64,000 nt of DNA from Jejuia pallidilutea. Its GTDB lineage: Bacteria; Bacteroidota; Bacteroidia; Flavobacteriales; Flavobacteriaceae. The DNA is taken from positions 496,001-560,000 of the forward strand of contig NZ_PVEO01000001.1 of NCBI RefSeq assembly GCF_002973595.1, given 5' to 3'. Positions 9,055-18,752 of this stretch are shown piece by piece; within the stretch, counting starts at the first letter, position 1, and the number at the start of each line of letters is the position of its first letter. The notes under the pieces were generated by a model, which did not search any database, was not told the DNA's origin, and was given only the letters and a program-made list of their open reading frames with translations. Both the position numbers and the translations under genes were made by a program.

Positions 9055-11148
9055 TTAGTTATAGTTCCATATAACCTGATCTTCAAATTTTTTAGATTTA
9101 TTTTGCCCCTTTACAACAATAGTATTCTCCCCCTTTTTTAATATAACTTCAGGAGAAATAACAATCCCACTTTCTGGTTTACCCGTACCAACTACTTTTC
9201 CGTTTAGATAAAATTTCACTTTATCAAGTGTAGTATATACCTTAATTTTAGTTTTGCTTTCAATGCGATTTTTAAACCTTCGCTCGGCGATATAAAGCAT
9301 AGGACTATCATTCCAATTGGCTTTATAGAAGTAGTAGGCGTCTTTTTTGGTTTTTCTATCTTCGGTAACCAAACCTTTATCGTTTAAACCATTTGTATCA
9401 CCTTCAGATCGATGTGCTGCTGCGACATCAAACATTAACCAAGCAAATTTCCCCCAAATAAACGGACGTTCTTTTAATTGCATCCAATAATCTTCATGAT
9501 ATTTTGTTTGCCACTGTTCTGGATGCCATTTACCAGCAGGTGCTGGAGCAACTAAAGAATCAGATTGATGATGTATGCTTGCTCCAGCTCCATATTCGCT
9601 AATCGCCATGGCTCTATTTGGAAACTCTTTGTGCCATGTATCTGCCCATTCTCCTATTTGATTTGTAGTGCTTCCGTATTTTGCTCCATACCATCCATAA
9701 TATTTATTAAAACCAATTACGTCTGTAATATCATTGTTATGGTTATCTTGATTACTTGCAACTATGGTTAACCTATATGGGTCTTCTTGTTTTGCTAGCA
9801 TATTTAATTCCTTGACATAATCATGCGGATCGTCACCTCTAATTTTAAGTTCGTTAAATAAGCCCCAAAAGAAAATACTGGGCCTGTTGTAATTTTGACG
9901 AATCATTTCTTTTAGCTGTTGTTTTCCGTTTTCTTTAAAGCCTTTAGAATTGATAAATCCAGGCCCCTCATAACCACCTGGCCCGACTTGTGGAATTTCA
10001 GTATAAACCACAACTCCTAAAGAGTCACACATATTATAAAATATTGGGGAATGCGGATAGTGGGCCGTTCTTATAGCCGTTACCCCCATATCCATCATAA
10101 TATCGAAATCTTCTTTATAATCTTCTTTTGTAAGTGCAGAACCTTTGTCTTTTTTGGCTTCGTGGTAACAAACACCTTTTAAGTCGTAATAAGCACCGTT
10201 TAGAAAGAATCCCTTATCTACATCAATTTTGTAAGAACGTAAACCTATAGGCTGCACCATACTATCTAAAACCTTGTTGCCTTCTTTTATAAATGTTTTA
10301 AATTGATAGCGGTAAGGATTTTTAACGCCATTCCATAAATGGGGGTTTTTAACCCGTATATTTTGACTCCAAACCGTTTTTTTATTTGCTTCTCCTAAAA
10401 GACTGGTAGTTTCAGAAACTATTTTCTTTCCGGTTGTATCCCAAATAGTGCTTTCAATGGTCAGATTTTTAGAAATATCAGACTTGTTTGCAATACTTCC
10501 ATGTATTTTTAAATCTGCTTCTTTAGCATCCACTTTTTCTTGAGATATAAAAACCCCTGAAGACCCATAATTGGAAAGATCAAAATGTATTGGGTTTTTA
10601 ATCAATAAACTTACTGGCCTATGAAGCCCACCGTAAATATTAAAATCTCCCACTAGTGGCATCACTTCTGAATCATAGGCATTATTCACCGATATTTTTA
10701 ACTCATTTTCTTTAGAAAAATCAAGAAAATCAGTAATATCAACTGTAAAACCCGTATAGCCCCCTTTGTGATGGTAAACATGTTTTTCATTTACAAATAC
10801 ATCAGTTACAGTTGCTGACGCATCAAATTTTAAAAAAAAGTGTTTTTTGCTATCATAGGAAGATACATCCAGCATTTTTTTATAAATCCCCAATCCTCTA
10901 TAATATCCCACATAGACCTCTTTAACGTCCAGAGCATTCCATGTATGCGGCAAAGTGACCGTTTGCCAGTTTGGTTTTTTTTGCATGTTGTGTTCGTAAC
11001 CTTTTACAAACTCCCAATTTTTATTTAAATCTATTTTTTGCGCATGTAACACGCTAACAGAAATTGTCAATAGAAAAATAAAAAAAATACAGATTTTAGA
11101 CTGTTTATATAAATCACACATGTTTATTGATTTCATATTAATTTTCAA
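9055..11148 (-). CDS. GH2 glycosidase, beta-galactosidase-like
   Basis: A secreted GH2 enzyme of 697 residues that should release a beta-linked sugar, most likely galactose. A signal peptide ends near VSVLHAQ. The jelly-roll sugar-binding domain (HTWNALDVKEVYVGYYRG), immunoglobulin-like domain and TIM barrel (GVCYHEAKKDKGSALT) follow in order. The acid/base is E433 in FFWGLFNELK and the nucleophile is E518 in ISEYGAGAS, so the enzyme looks active. Its start overlaps the end of the upstream GH2 gene by 11 bp, a sign of translational coupling. The exact sugar specificity cannot be settled by reading. Confidence 0.93.
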   Translation of the reverse strand: MKINMKSINMCDLYKQSKICIFFIFLLTISVSVLHAQKIDLNKNWEFVKGYEHNMQKKPNWQTVTLPHTWNALDVKEVYVGYYRGLGIYKKMLDVSSYDSKKHFFLKFDASATVTDVFVNEKHVYHHKGGYTGFTVDITDFLDFSKENELKISVNNAYDSEVMPLVGDFNIYGGLHRPVSLLIKNPIHFDLSNYGSSGVFISQEKVDAKEADLKIHGSIANKSDISKNLTIESTIWDTTGKKIVSETTSLLGEANKKTVWSQNIRVKNPHLWNGVKNPYRYQFKTFIKEGNKVLDSMVQPIGLRSYKIDVDKGFFLNGAYYDLKGVCYHEAKKDKGSALTKEDYKEDFDIMMDMGVTAIRTAHYPHSPIFYNMCDSLGVVVYTEIPQVGPGGYEGPGFINSKGFKENGKQQLKEMIRQNYNRPSIFFWGLFNELKIRGDDPHDYVKELNMLAKQEDPYRLTIVASNQDNHNNDITDVIGFNKYYGWYGAKYGSTTNQIGEWADTWHKEFPNRAMAISEYGAGASIHHQSDSLVAPAPAGKWHPEQWQTKYHEDYWMQLKERPFIWGKFAWLMFDVAAAHRSEGDTNGLNDKGLVTEDRKTKKDAYYFYKANWNDSPMLYIAERRFKNRIESKTKIKVYTTLDKVKFYLNGKVVGTGKPESGIVISPEVILKKGENTIVVKGQNKSKKFEDQVIWNYN

Positions 11149-14100
11149 GATTTGGTATTGGAACTAAAAGCATCTGAGCATCAGGAAAAACCGCTTCTTT
11201 TACAAAAGGGTTATACGTCTTTACAGTGATTAAATAATCATTCCATTGCTCTGCTTTGTATTTTTTAAGTTCTGGAAAAGCTGTGACAAGCCCCTTTTTT
11301 AAGTCGTTGCTCCATACCCGAAGGCTTTTATCTATGGTTCGCCTGTAATAATTCCCGATTTTATTTGGATCTGAGGTAAAACGCATATCCAAATAATCTA
11401 TTTTATTTTCATCGAGGTTATTTAAAAACTGAAGATCTTTTGGAGACATGACCATACCTTCCTTCATAATTTTATTCACCAAATATTCCTTCATAGTTTG
11501 CACATATTTTGGATGTAAATTTTGATTCTCTAAAAAACGTTCTACACTTCTATAATCATAAAACGATTCCAATAAAAAATTAAAATCATCGGCTATCAAC
11601 ACCCCTTTAAGCCTATAAATGTTTTCTGCATTTAAATCAACAAAAACTTGCATACCCTTACTCTCACTAGTAGCAGGACTTAAATTAGGGTTTCGTTCTA
11701 AAATTAGCTTTTTAAGTGACTGTTGGTATGTTTTCTTTTCTAAACCCTTAGGAAACTGAACGTTCTCGCGCACTTTTTCTATTTCTTCCAATCGATCTGA
11801 CTTTACAAACCAATTGGATTGTTTTTTTATTTTAGAAATATAATTCCCTTCTATTTTATTTTGAATAACTCCAAGAGAACGCTCATTTTCTCTTGCTTGT
11901 GTTTCTATACTACACGTGCCACTTTCAAGTCCAGGACTTTCAACTTTTAAAGTTATTTTTCCTGATTTCCCAGAACTTCTCACCATAGCTTTTATAGGTA
12001 AAACGGTATAACCTAATCCGTTTTTTGTCTCTATCAAATTAATATCAGAGATGTATGTTTCTGGTGTTACCAAACTTCCTTCTCCACTAATCGACCATTT
12101 TAAGTCTGGCGATGCGTGTAATACTTCGTTGCCATGGGCATCGTAGCCTTTTACTTCTACAAGAGTAACTTGCGACAAACTATTATCTACCATCGTTTTT
12201 TCGGGTATGAGGCGTAACGATTTTATTTCACTCGTCATTGGTAGTTTGTGCTCGTATTTTTTTCCATTTTTCCAGCCTATTGCTAATAAATCTTCATTTT
12301 TCACTTTAACCTTTTCAAATCTATTAACATAAAAGGACGTACTATCAGGATATTTAAAACCGATTTTTTCACGCCCAGAGTACAGTGCTAATGAATCGCA
12401 ATTACTATTAACTGTAATCGTTTTTGCTTCACCTAAAAATTGACTTCGCCATGTATCAGGTTGAATAAAAATAGTTGGTATGTTGGTATATAGTGCTTGG
12501 GTTAAATGATATACATACTTTGGATATCGAAAATAATCTACCCAACCTTTTGGGTTAGTATGTAACAATGGTGCTTGTTTATACTCCCTATCTGCTCCAT
12601 GGTCATTATATAACCATGTCATACAATTATCGCCCAAAATACCTCTTACACTTCCATCACGAACAATTGCTAAATCGTGTTGCCATTTTTCGGTTCCAGC
12701 CCATTGCCCATCCTTTGGATTAGGATTGATGCCTTCTGGCACATCTTTATCGATTTCCCAGCCTCTAACGGTTACTCGTAATAATTGTTCTAAATCTAAA
12801 TTATCACTATCGTGATCTATAAAATCTCCAGCATTTTCTCCTTTCCTTAGGTGAATGATTCTGGTAGTGTCTTCTGCTACAGCCCATTTTGAATCTGCGG
12901 CATTATTAGTTTCGTTCCCCATGCTCCAAAACATGATGCTAGGATGATTTCTATCCCTACGGATCATTTCTATAACGTTTTGCTGCTGAACCTCTTCACT
13001 AAAATTTAAGTTTTTGATATTAGGAACTTCTTCAACTGTTATAATCCCTAAACTATCAGACAATTCGTAAACATAAGGATCATTTGGGTAATGCGCATAT
13101 CGCATAAAATTATGTCCTAGATTCACTTTAATATCCAATATATCTTGCTTTGTCCACTCCTTTGGCATGGCATCGCCTACGTAAGGATATTCCTGATGCC
13201 TATTGGTACCCCTTATATTAATTTTTTCACCATTCAAATAGAAATCGTTGGTATCATAATCCCAATGAAAATGGCGTATTCCAAAAGTAGTCACCAAAGA
13301 ATCCACTTGCTTTCCATTACTCAACACACGACTCACCGCTTTGTACAAATGCGGATAATCGACTGACCAAAGCATGGGGTTTTCAATCTTATCAATAGTT
13401 TCTTGGATTCCTATAATGGTATCTTTTGAAATAGTAACATCAGACGTTATTTGCTTTATTTTTTCTCCATTTGGATCAAACACTTCTGTTTGAAGCTCTA
13501 TGTCTGCCGATGACTCTGTATTATTCTGTACAAATGTTTTTATTGCTACCGTCGCACTATTTTTACTAACTTCTGGAGTGGTAATAAATGTCCCTCCTTC
13601 ATGTTTATAACTTCCTTGGTATGGAATATTGATAGTGTTTTTAACGCTTAATCGCACATCTCTATAAATACCGCCATATATATTCCAATTTCCAGCCGTC
13701 ATTGGTGGAATACGATATGGGTCGCTCATTTTATTGCTTACCGCAACGGTTAAAATATTTTCTTTATTGAATTTCACATGTTTTGAAATTGGAACATAAA
13801 ACGATGTATAGCCTCCTTTATGGTCTCCTATAAAATTTCCATTGAGATAAATTCTGCAATATTTTTGCACACCGTCAAATTCCAATGACAGTTGTTTTTT
13901 TTCTAAATCAGCATCAATCTGAAAACTCTTTTTATAATAGCCCCAGCCATTAAACCAATAAGAATCATCACGCTCTGACGCCGAAGCTATAAATGGATGA
14001 ATTTCTCCAGTAGTTTCATAAGTTGACCAAGTATGAGGCAGCCCTACATTAAGCCACGTACTATCCTTTATTTCATTACTTAACAAGTCTGTATCAATAA

Positions 14101-14260
14101 TTTCAGAAGGATTGTAGGTAAACAGCCAATCTTGATTAAAGTTGACCTGATATCTTGAAGGTTTAGCCTCTATTCTATCTCTATTTGCTAATTGACAACT
14201 GTACATGAAGACGCCTACACATACAAAATTTAAGAAATGGTATAACTTTTTAATATTCAT
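11138..14260 (-). CDS. Large GH2-family protein, lipoprotein
   Basis: A 1040-residue GH2 family protein with a lipoprotein-type N-terminus (VFMYSC). The sugar-binding domain (PHTWSTYETTGEIHPF), immunoglobulin-like domain and barrel (RGTNRHQEYPYVGDAMP, NLGHNFMRYAHYPND) are recognisable. The acid/base is present as E450 in FWSMGNETNN. The usual nucleophile motif E-Y/F-G is not evident; the corresponding region reads GILGDNCMTWLYNDHGADRE. A long C-terminal part of about 350 residues carries immunoglobulin-like segments and a helical tail. It lies 13 bp after the propeller gene at 14274 and overlaps the next GH2 gene. It may be an unusual GH2 subgroup or inactive. Confidence 0.85.
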   Translation of the reverse strand: MNIKKLYHFLNFVCVGVFMYSCQLANRDRIEAKPSRYQVNFNQDWLFTYNPSEIIDTDLLSNEIKDSTWLNVGLPHTWSTYETTGEIHPFIASASERDDSYWFNGWGYYKKSFQIDADLEKKQLSLEFDGVQKYCRIYLNGNFIGDHKGGYTSFYVPISKHVKFNKENILTVAVSNKMSDPYRIPPMTAGNWNIYGGIYRDVRLSVKNTINIPYQGSYKHEGGTFITTPEVSKNSATVAIKTFVQNNTESSADIELQTEVFDPNGEKIKQITSDVTISKDTIIGIQETIDKIENPMLWSVDYPHLYKAVSRVLSNGKQVDSLVTTFGIRHFHWDYDTNDFYLNGEKINIRGTNRHQEYPYVGDAMPKEWTKQDILDIKVNLGHNFMRYAHYPNDPYVYELSDSLGIITVEEVPNIKNLNFSEEVQQQNVIEMIRRDRNHPSIMFWSMGNETNNAADSKWAVAEDTTRIIHLRKGENAGDFIDHDSDNLDLEQLLRVTVRGWEIDKDVPEGINPNPKDGQWAGTEKWQHDLAIVRDGSVRGILGDNCMTWLYNDHGADREYKQAPLLHTNPKGWVDYFRYPKYVYHLTQALYTNIPTIFIQPDTWRSQFLGEAKTITVNSNCDSLALYSGREKIGFKYPDSTSFYVNRFEKVKVKNEDLLAIGWKNGKKYEHKLPMTSEIKSLRLIPEKTMVDNSLSQVTLVEVKGYDAHGNEVLHASPDLKWSISGEGSLVTPETYISDINLIETKNGLGYTVLPIKAMVRSSGKSGKITLKVESPGLESGTCSIETQARENERSLGVIQNKIEGNYISKIKKQSNWFVKSDRLEEIEKVRENVQFPKGLEKKTYQQSLKKLILERNPNLSPATSESKGMQVFVDLNAENIYRLKGVLIADDFNFLLESFYDYRSVERFLENQNLHPKYVQTMKEYLVNKIMKEGMVMSPKDLQFLNNLDENKIDYLDMRFTSDPNKIGNYYRRTIDKSLRVWSNDLKKGLVTAFPELKKYKAEQWNDYLITVKTYNPFVKEAVFPDAQMLLVPIPNLEN

Positions 14261-14273
14261 TAAAGTTTAGAAT

Positions 14274-15656
14274 TTAAAATTTAGAAAAGAAGTTGGTTAA
14301 ATCTGCAATAAAAACTTGTCGATTACCATCTGGCGCTCCGTTGAAACAAACTTTATTATAGTCTCCACTCCATACAGGATGTGCATCTAACTTGCTTGCC
14401 CCCCAATATCTGCTCATTTTATAAGCTTGACCTAAATCAGTAAAAATGGTACAAACGGTATATTCTTTATCTTGAACAGTGTCGATTAAACGAATAGGTA
14501 CCTCTCCGTTTTCCAATGCCATTTTTTCAAAAGGATAGGCATCACTTATTAAAAAACGATTGTCATTCCTCATGGTAGGATGACCGCTGCCCTTTATGGA
14601 AGGTGCAAGTGTTTTCATTTCAGAGCCATCTGGTTTAAATTTACAAAACCTTAAATCTTTTGGCTTTTCGGGATTTGGCGCTAAATTCATAATGATGTGT
14701 TCCCCATCTGGATGCCAACTGGGATGATGGCCATTTCCCCAAACGTCTTTTGAAACAGCTTCTTTTACATTATTACCATCTGCATCACATGTAACCAAAG
14801 ACGCATTTCGCTTTTCTTTACCAAGATTGATACGTGACTCTTCTGGAAATGTACAGCGAAGTACTGACATGATTTTTGTACAATCGGCATTATATCTGGA
14901 TGAAAAGAAATAAAAATAACCTCCTTTAAAATAGTCACGGTCGCTGAGAACGGCTGATGCTTTTGAAGTGCTTAAAACGATTTCTTTAGTTCCATTCATT
15001 GAACTTTTCCAAATACCGTCTGTGTTTGAAACTTGCTGTGGTGGCCAAAGAATATTTTCTTTTTTACCATCTTTGGCTGGCGTACCGTAAGAGTATTGGG
15101 TAATATTCATATACTCCAAATAAGGGCCTATGACCGTTTCTTTGGAAGCATTGATATCATACATAGGCCCATCAAAACCAATGGTTTTTCCTGTTTCAAG
15201 ATCTATTTGAATCCCTACGGCATGTTCCTCATTTAAAACATCATTGGTATAAAGGTATTTATCGGTTTCTCCCCAAGTGACATAAGCCCCCATTTGGTAA
15301 CCCCAAACTTTTGTTTTATACACAGTTTTTATGGTTTGTTTTTTTAAATCAATAATACAAACCTCAGCTACATCTCCTAACACCGTTACTTTATCTTGGT
15401 AAGGAAATTTTGTAAGCGCCAAGTAACGACCCGATGGGCTCCATGGATTTACTGTGTAATACGTATTGCTATAAAAGCCATCATCAGGGGTCACTTTATA
15501 AACGTTTCCTAATGTTTTTCCTGGTCTGTAAATTTTAAATTCATAAGGATTACTTTCTTCAGAAAAATGAATATTTGAAAAAGACCAACAGCCTTGCATA
15601 GCTACTACGCCTAATATTCCCGCACTTGTTCTGCCAATAAAATCCCTTCTGTTCAT
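14274..15656 (-). CDS. Tat-exported oligogalacturonate-lyase-like beta-propeller
   Basis: A 460-residue protein with a twin-arginine signal (NRRDFIGRTSAGILGVVAMQGC) followed by a WD40/TolB-like beta-propeller. The pattern GNGHHPSWHPDGEHI, GSGHPTMRNDNRFLISDAYP and LDAHPVWSGDYNKVCFNGAPDG resembles PL22 oligogalacturonate lyases, in which histidines hold the metal. If it is a lyase it would cleave uronate-containing oligosaccharides to unsaturated products. It lies between a sulfatase and the large GH2 gene with gaps of only 6 and 13 bp. Other seven-bladed propeller lyases or hydrolases are possible alternatives. Confidence 0.75.
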   Translation of the reverse strand: MNRRDFIGRTSAGILGVVAMQGCWSFSNIHFSEESNPYEFKIYRPGKTLGNVYKVTPDDGFYSNTYYTVNPWSPSGRYLALTKFPYQDKVTVLGDVAEVCIIDLKKQTIKTVYKTKVWGYQMGAYVTWGETDKYLYTNDVLNEEHAVGIQIDLETGKTIGFDGPMYDINASKETVIGPYLEYMNITQYSYGTPAKDGKKENILWPPQQVSNTDGIWKSSMNGTKEIVLSTSKASAVLSDRDYFKGGYFYFFSSRYNADCTKIMSVLRCTFPEESRINLGKEKRNASLVTCDADGNNVKEAVSKDVWGNGHHPSWHPDGEHIIMNLAPNPEKPKDLRFCKFKPDGSEMKTLAPSIKGSGHPTMRNDNRFLISDAYPFEKMALENGEVPIRLIDTVQDKEYTVCTIFTDLGQAYKMSRYWGASKLDAHPVWSGDYNKVCFNGAPDGNRQVFIADLTNFFSKF

Positions 15657-15662
15657 TTCAGT

Positions 15663-17117
15663 CTAATTAAGTCCCAGGTTGTTGTATTTTATTTCAGGAT
15701 CATATTGAAAGAATGTTTTTCTCTTAATGCTATCCTGTTCAATTTCTTGTTTTAAAAGCGCGTTTAAATAATCACTTTTATCTTTTTCAGTTGAAATTAA
15801 ATTTTTTGTTTCGTAAGGATCCTGTTTTAAATTATAAAGCTCTTGTTTATCACCTAATTGAATAAGTTTATAATCCCCATGCCGAAGGGCATATTTATTG
15901 GGATATTTCCAATATAAAGTACGTTCGCTTTCTGCTTTATTCTTCTCTCCAAATAGTTCAGGAAGTATATTTTTACCATCCCACCCCATATCTTTACCAG
16001 GCACATATCCTGAAATATGAGCTAAAGTGGGTACCCAATCTACGGCGTGATAAATACCCTTAGCTACACCTTTCTTTATCTTTCCATTCCATATTACAAA
16101 CGCTGGAGTAAGCATCCCACCTTCATAAACCTCTTTTTTATAACCTTTATAAGGTAAATTGCTTCCTAATACAGGAGAGTCGGGAACATCGCCCGCAAAA
16201 TATTTTGTCCCCCTCCAACTTAAATTGCTCCAAGATTCATAACTACCATTATCTGATACAAATACAATAATTGTATTATCCAATTGCCCTATTTCTTTTA
16301 CTTTATCCACAAGTTTACCAATACTATGGTCCAAGTGACTTGTAAATGCTGCATAGCGTTGGTAGCTTTCATTTTTTACTGGGTCTTCATAAAAAATACT
16401 ATCGAGATAGGTCGCCATCCATTCCTCTTTCACCTGAATTGGAGTATGCACGGCAGTATAAGGCACGTAATAAAACCAAGGTTTCTTTGCAGCATCCATC
16501 CACTTTAAAACTTCATTGGTAATTAAATCGGTAGAATGGCCTTCTTCATCTACAAAGGCATCTTGTCTGTACCATGTTTTTGTATTTGGCAGTTTGTACT
16601 CATGTTCAAACTGTGTACAAGCACCATTTAGAAGTCCATAGGCTTTATCAAATCCGTGTTTTAATGGCCCCCACTTAAACTCAGACCCTAAATGCCACTT
16701 CCCTGAAATACCTGTTTCGTAGCCTTGTTGTTTTAAAATGTCGGCAAGTGTTGTAGTGCCTTCTGGAAATACTTTTCCATTATATGCCTTAGTTGCATGG
16801 TCTCCTAAACGACTTGGGTAATACCCCGTCATGAATGCAACTCTGGTTGGGGTACATTGTGGTGTTACGTAATGTTGATCTAGTTTTAATCCAGAACTTG
16901 CCAATGAATCAATTACCGGAGTTCTTATGTGGCTACCATGATAACCAACATCTCCCCAACCCATATCGTCAGCAACAATAAATAATACATTGGGCTTCTG
17001 ATTAGAAACACCTTGTTCTTCAACATCACTTTTATTTTTTTTTTCTACTGATTCTTTGCAAGAAAAGCACAAAATAAGAATTAAAAAAACAACATATTTA
17101 TTCATATAGTTATTCAT
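15663..17117 (-). CDS. S1 sulfatase with a CTPTR formylglycine motif, lipoprotein
   Basis: A 484-residue sulfatase with a lipoprotein signal (VFLILILCFSC). The active-site region reads VADDMGWGDVGYHGSHI, then CTPTRVAFMTGYYPSRLGDH with the modifiable cysteine at residue 88, then GKWHLGS. Threonine replaces the usual serine of CxPSR, which is tolerated in many arylsulfatase B-like enzymes. VSDNGSYESWSNLSWRG carries metal ligands. The start could also be the Met four residues later. It sits between the two Tat-exported propeller genes, 6 bp from the downstream one and 14 bp from the upstream one, so sulfate removal is probably coupled to their action on the same glycan. Confidence 0.92.
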   Translation of the reverse strand: MNNYMNKYVVFLILILCFSCKESVEKKNKSDVEEQGVSNQKPNVLFIVADDMGWGDVGYHGSHIRTPVIDSLASSGLKLDQHYVTPQCTPTRVAFMTGYYPSRLGDHATKAYNGKVFPEGTTTLADILKQQGYETGISGKWHLGSEFKWGPLKHGFDKAYGLLNGACTQFEHEYKLPNTKTWYRQDAFVDEEGHSTDLITNEVLKWMDAAKKPWFYYVPYTAVHTPIQVKEEWMATYLDSIFYEDPVKNESYQRYAAFTSHLDHSIGKLVDKVKEIGQLDNTIIVFVSDNGSYESWSNLSWRGTKYFAGDVPDSPVLGSNLPYKGYKKEVYEGGMLTPAFVIWNGKIKKGVAKGIYHAVDWVPTLAHISGYVPGKDMGWDGKNILPELFGEKNKAESERTLYWKYPNKYALRHGDYKLIQLGDKQELYNLKQDPYETKNLISTEKDKSDYLNALLKQEIEQDSIKRKTFFQYDPEIKYNNLGLN

Positions 17118-17131
17118 TATTAAAATATTAA

Positions 17132-18478
17132 TTAAATTTCAGATATAATAGATTCTATATCAATTTCGTAAATCTGCCTTTTGTTTCCGTTGTGTGTTGA
17201 ATCAAAGTACACTTTGGTGCCTTGCTGATTGCAACGTGGGTGCAAATCGCACCTAAACTCTCCTTTAAATGCTTCAGGTTCATAAAAACTTCCTAGTGTT
17301 ACTTTTTTACCTGTTGGCACATGGAATAAATATAATTCCTGTTTCCGTTCTTTACTTTGATAAGGATATGTATCATTGAGAATCCATTCATAATTCGTGT
17401 TTGGCACATAGGTATTATGGCCATTTTGTGTCATGGTATGCTCTCCTACAATTTTATAGTTTTTTGATTTGTCATTGAAAAGACAAAAGAACATATCCTC
17501 TCTATCCTCTGGTTGCGCCCATGCACAAATTTTATCATCGCCATTCCAAATAAAATGGGAGAATTTGCCCGAATCGTTAAGGGCATATAAATCTGAACCA
17601 TCTAAATTTACAGTCATGGCACGGGTTACGTATTTACTGTCCCCTATTAACTTTCCTTTATTGGCTTTTTGATATTCTTCTATGGTATAATAGGGCCTAG
17701 AACGGTTTAAAAAAATAAGCCTAGTTCCTGAAGGACTTATTAACAAATGATTGATCCAATGAAAATTATCAGCAACAGACCCTGATGGTCTGTCAAATTT
17801 TGCGACCTCTGCATAAGAAAGAATCAATTCGGACTCACCCGTTTCTAAATCTATTTTATAGATGCCACTATCTTTGGGCGCTTTGGTTTTGAATTCCTTT
17901 TTTCCATCGGTAGCATATCCGTAACCTGGCCGATAATATTGTAACCGTTCAAAATCAATTCCTAGGCCAAACTTGCCTTTTTGGCCTAAGGTATATATAG
18001 GCTTTGGCAGTATCTTTTTTTCTTCGGTTTCAATATCGTATAAAATGCTTACCAATTCGCCGTTTTCCCTTGTGTTCCAAACAACCTTGTTTTTGGTTCC
18101 TGGCACCCATTGCAGCATGCAAGCTTGTTGCCATCCCCATGCGTTAGAAGTTCCTATGGTTTTCCATTTGTTATTATTTTCCAAATCTATAAGCCCCAAG
18201 GATAATGAATCTTCCAAAGTAGGCGAACGAAACATATTGGGCTGTACTTCATTTGCTAAAGCATACTTTCCTGTAGCATCTATTTGAAATTTATCATAGT
18301 AGCCAAACCAATGCTGATTCGGTCCATCTGTCAGCTGTTTAACTTTTATATTTTCGGGAAAACAAGCAACTAAACTTGGCATCAACAACACCCCTAATCC
18401 CGCTGTTCCTGCTAATTTTAAAACGTCTCTTCTTGATATATTTTTCTTGTCCATTTGTGAATCTGATATAATTGCCAT
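17132..18478 (-). CDS. Tat-exported oligogalacturonate-lyase-like beta-propeller, second copy
   Basis: A 448-residue beta-propeller with a twin-arginine signal (KNISRRDVLKLAGTAGLG) ending in a possible lipobox LVAC. The initiator is probably the Met at 18454 rather than 18478. Propeller blades carry TQNGHNTYVPNTNYEWILND and EFRCDLHPRCNQQGTKVYF, with histidines placed as in PL22-type lyases. It opens the downstream enzyme operon. Upstream lie a TACATTTG box (18550-18557, minus strand), matching the Bacteroidota -7 consensus TAnnTTTG, and the palindrome at 18592-18613. It is a divergent paralogue of the propeller proteins at 14274 and 25657. Confidence 0.75.
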   Translation of the reverse strand: MAIISDSQMDKKNISRRDVLKLAGTAGLGVLLMPSLVACFPENIKVKQLTDGPNQHWFGYYDKFQIDATGKYALANEVQPNMFRSPTLEDSLSLGLIDLENNNKWKTIGTSNAWGWQQACMLQWVPGTKNKVVWNTRENGELVSILYDIETEEKKILPKPIYTLGQKGKFGLGIDFERLQYYRPGYGYATDGKKEFKTKAPKDSGIYKIDLETGESELILSYAEVAKFDRPSGSVADNFHWINHLLISPSGTRLIFLNRSRPYYTIEEYQKANKGKLIGDSKYVTRAMTVNLDGSDLYALNDSGKFSHFIWNGDDKICAWAQPEDREDMFFCLFNDKSKNYKIVGEHTMTQNGHNTYVPNTNYEWILNDTYPYQSKERKQELYLFHVPTGKKVTLGSFYEPEAFKGEFRCDLHPRCNQQGTKVYFDSTHNGNKRQIYEIDIESIISEI

Positions 18479-18549
18479 TAATTAACTGTTAAAAAATAAA
18501 TTTGTTGAACCATTACCTTTAGTTTGAAATTAATTGGCAGGACTGATTT

Positions 18550-18557
18550 CAAATGTA
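18550..18557 (-). promoter_or_regulatory. Candidate -7 promoter box
   Basis: Read on the minus strand this is TACATTTG, which fits TAnnTTTG, the -7 element recognised by the Bacteroidota primary sigma factor. It is about 70-95 bp upstream of the propeller gene at 17132 depending on the start used. A good -33 TTTG at the standard spacing is not present, which would fit a promoter that depends on an activator bound at the palindrome just upstream. Confidence 0.4.
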
Positions 18558-18591
18558 ATGCAAAATCATCATCAAGACTTCTTCTTATTAT

Positions 18592-18613
18592 TCAAAAAAC
18601 GGCACTTTTTTGA
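18592..18613. promoter_or_regulatory. Candidate PUL operator, copy 2
   Basis: A perfect inverted repeat: TCAAAAAA, spacer CGGCAC, TTTTTTGA. Its edge is about 35 bp upstream of the TACATTTG box of the operon starting with the 17132 gene, a position suited to an activator. It also lies just downstream of the susD terminator. It has the same 22-bp length as the copies at 4215, 27260, 27503 and 32783. Confidence 0.55.
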
Positions 18614-18689
18614 GGTAATGATTTACATTGTGCCAAACTTTGAAACAGGCAGTAGTTATAGGTTCTAATAAATATCCCATTTTTAAACA

Positions 18690-18732
18690 AAAAAACTGGT
18701 AATAAAATTGATTTTATTACCAGTTTTTTATT
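18690..18732 (-). terminator. Intrinsic terminator after susD
   Basis: The inverted repeat CTGGTAATAAAAT / ATTTTATTACCAG (18696-18708 and 18711-18723) is flanked by T-runs. On the minus strand it starts about 30 bp after the susD stop codon and is followed by a run of T, so it should end the susC-susD transcript before the downstream enzyme operon, which has its own promoter region. Confidence 0.8.
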
Positions 18733-18752
18733 TTAATGATGTAGTACTATAA

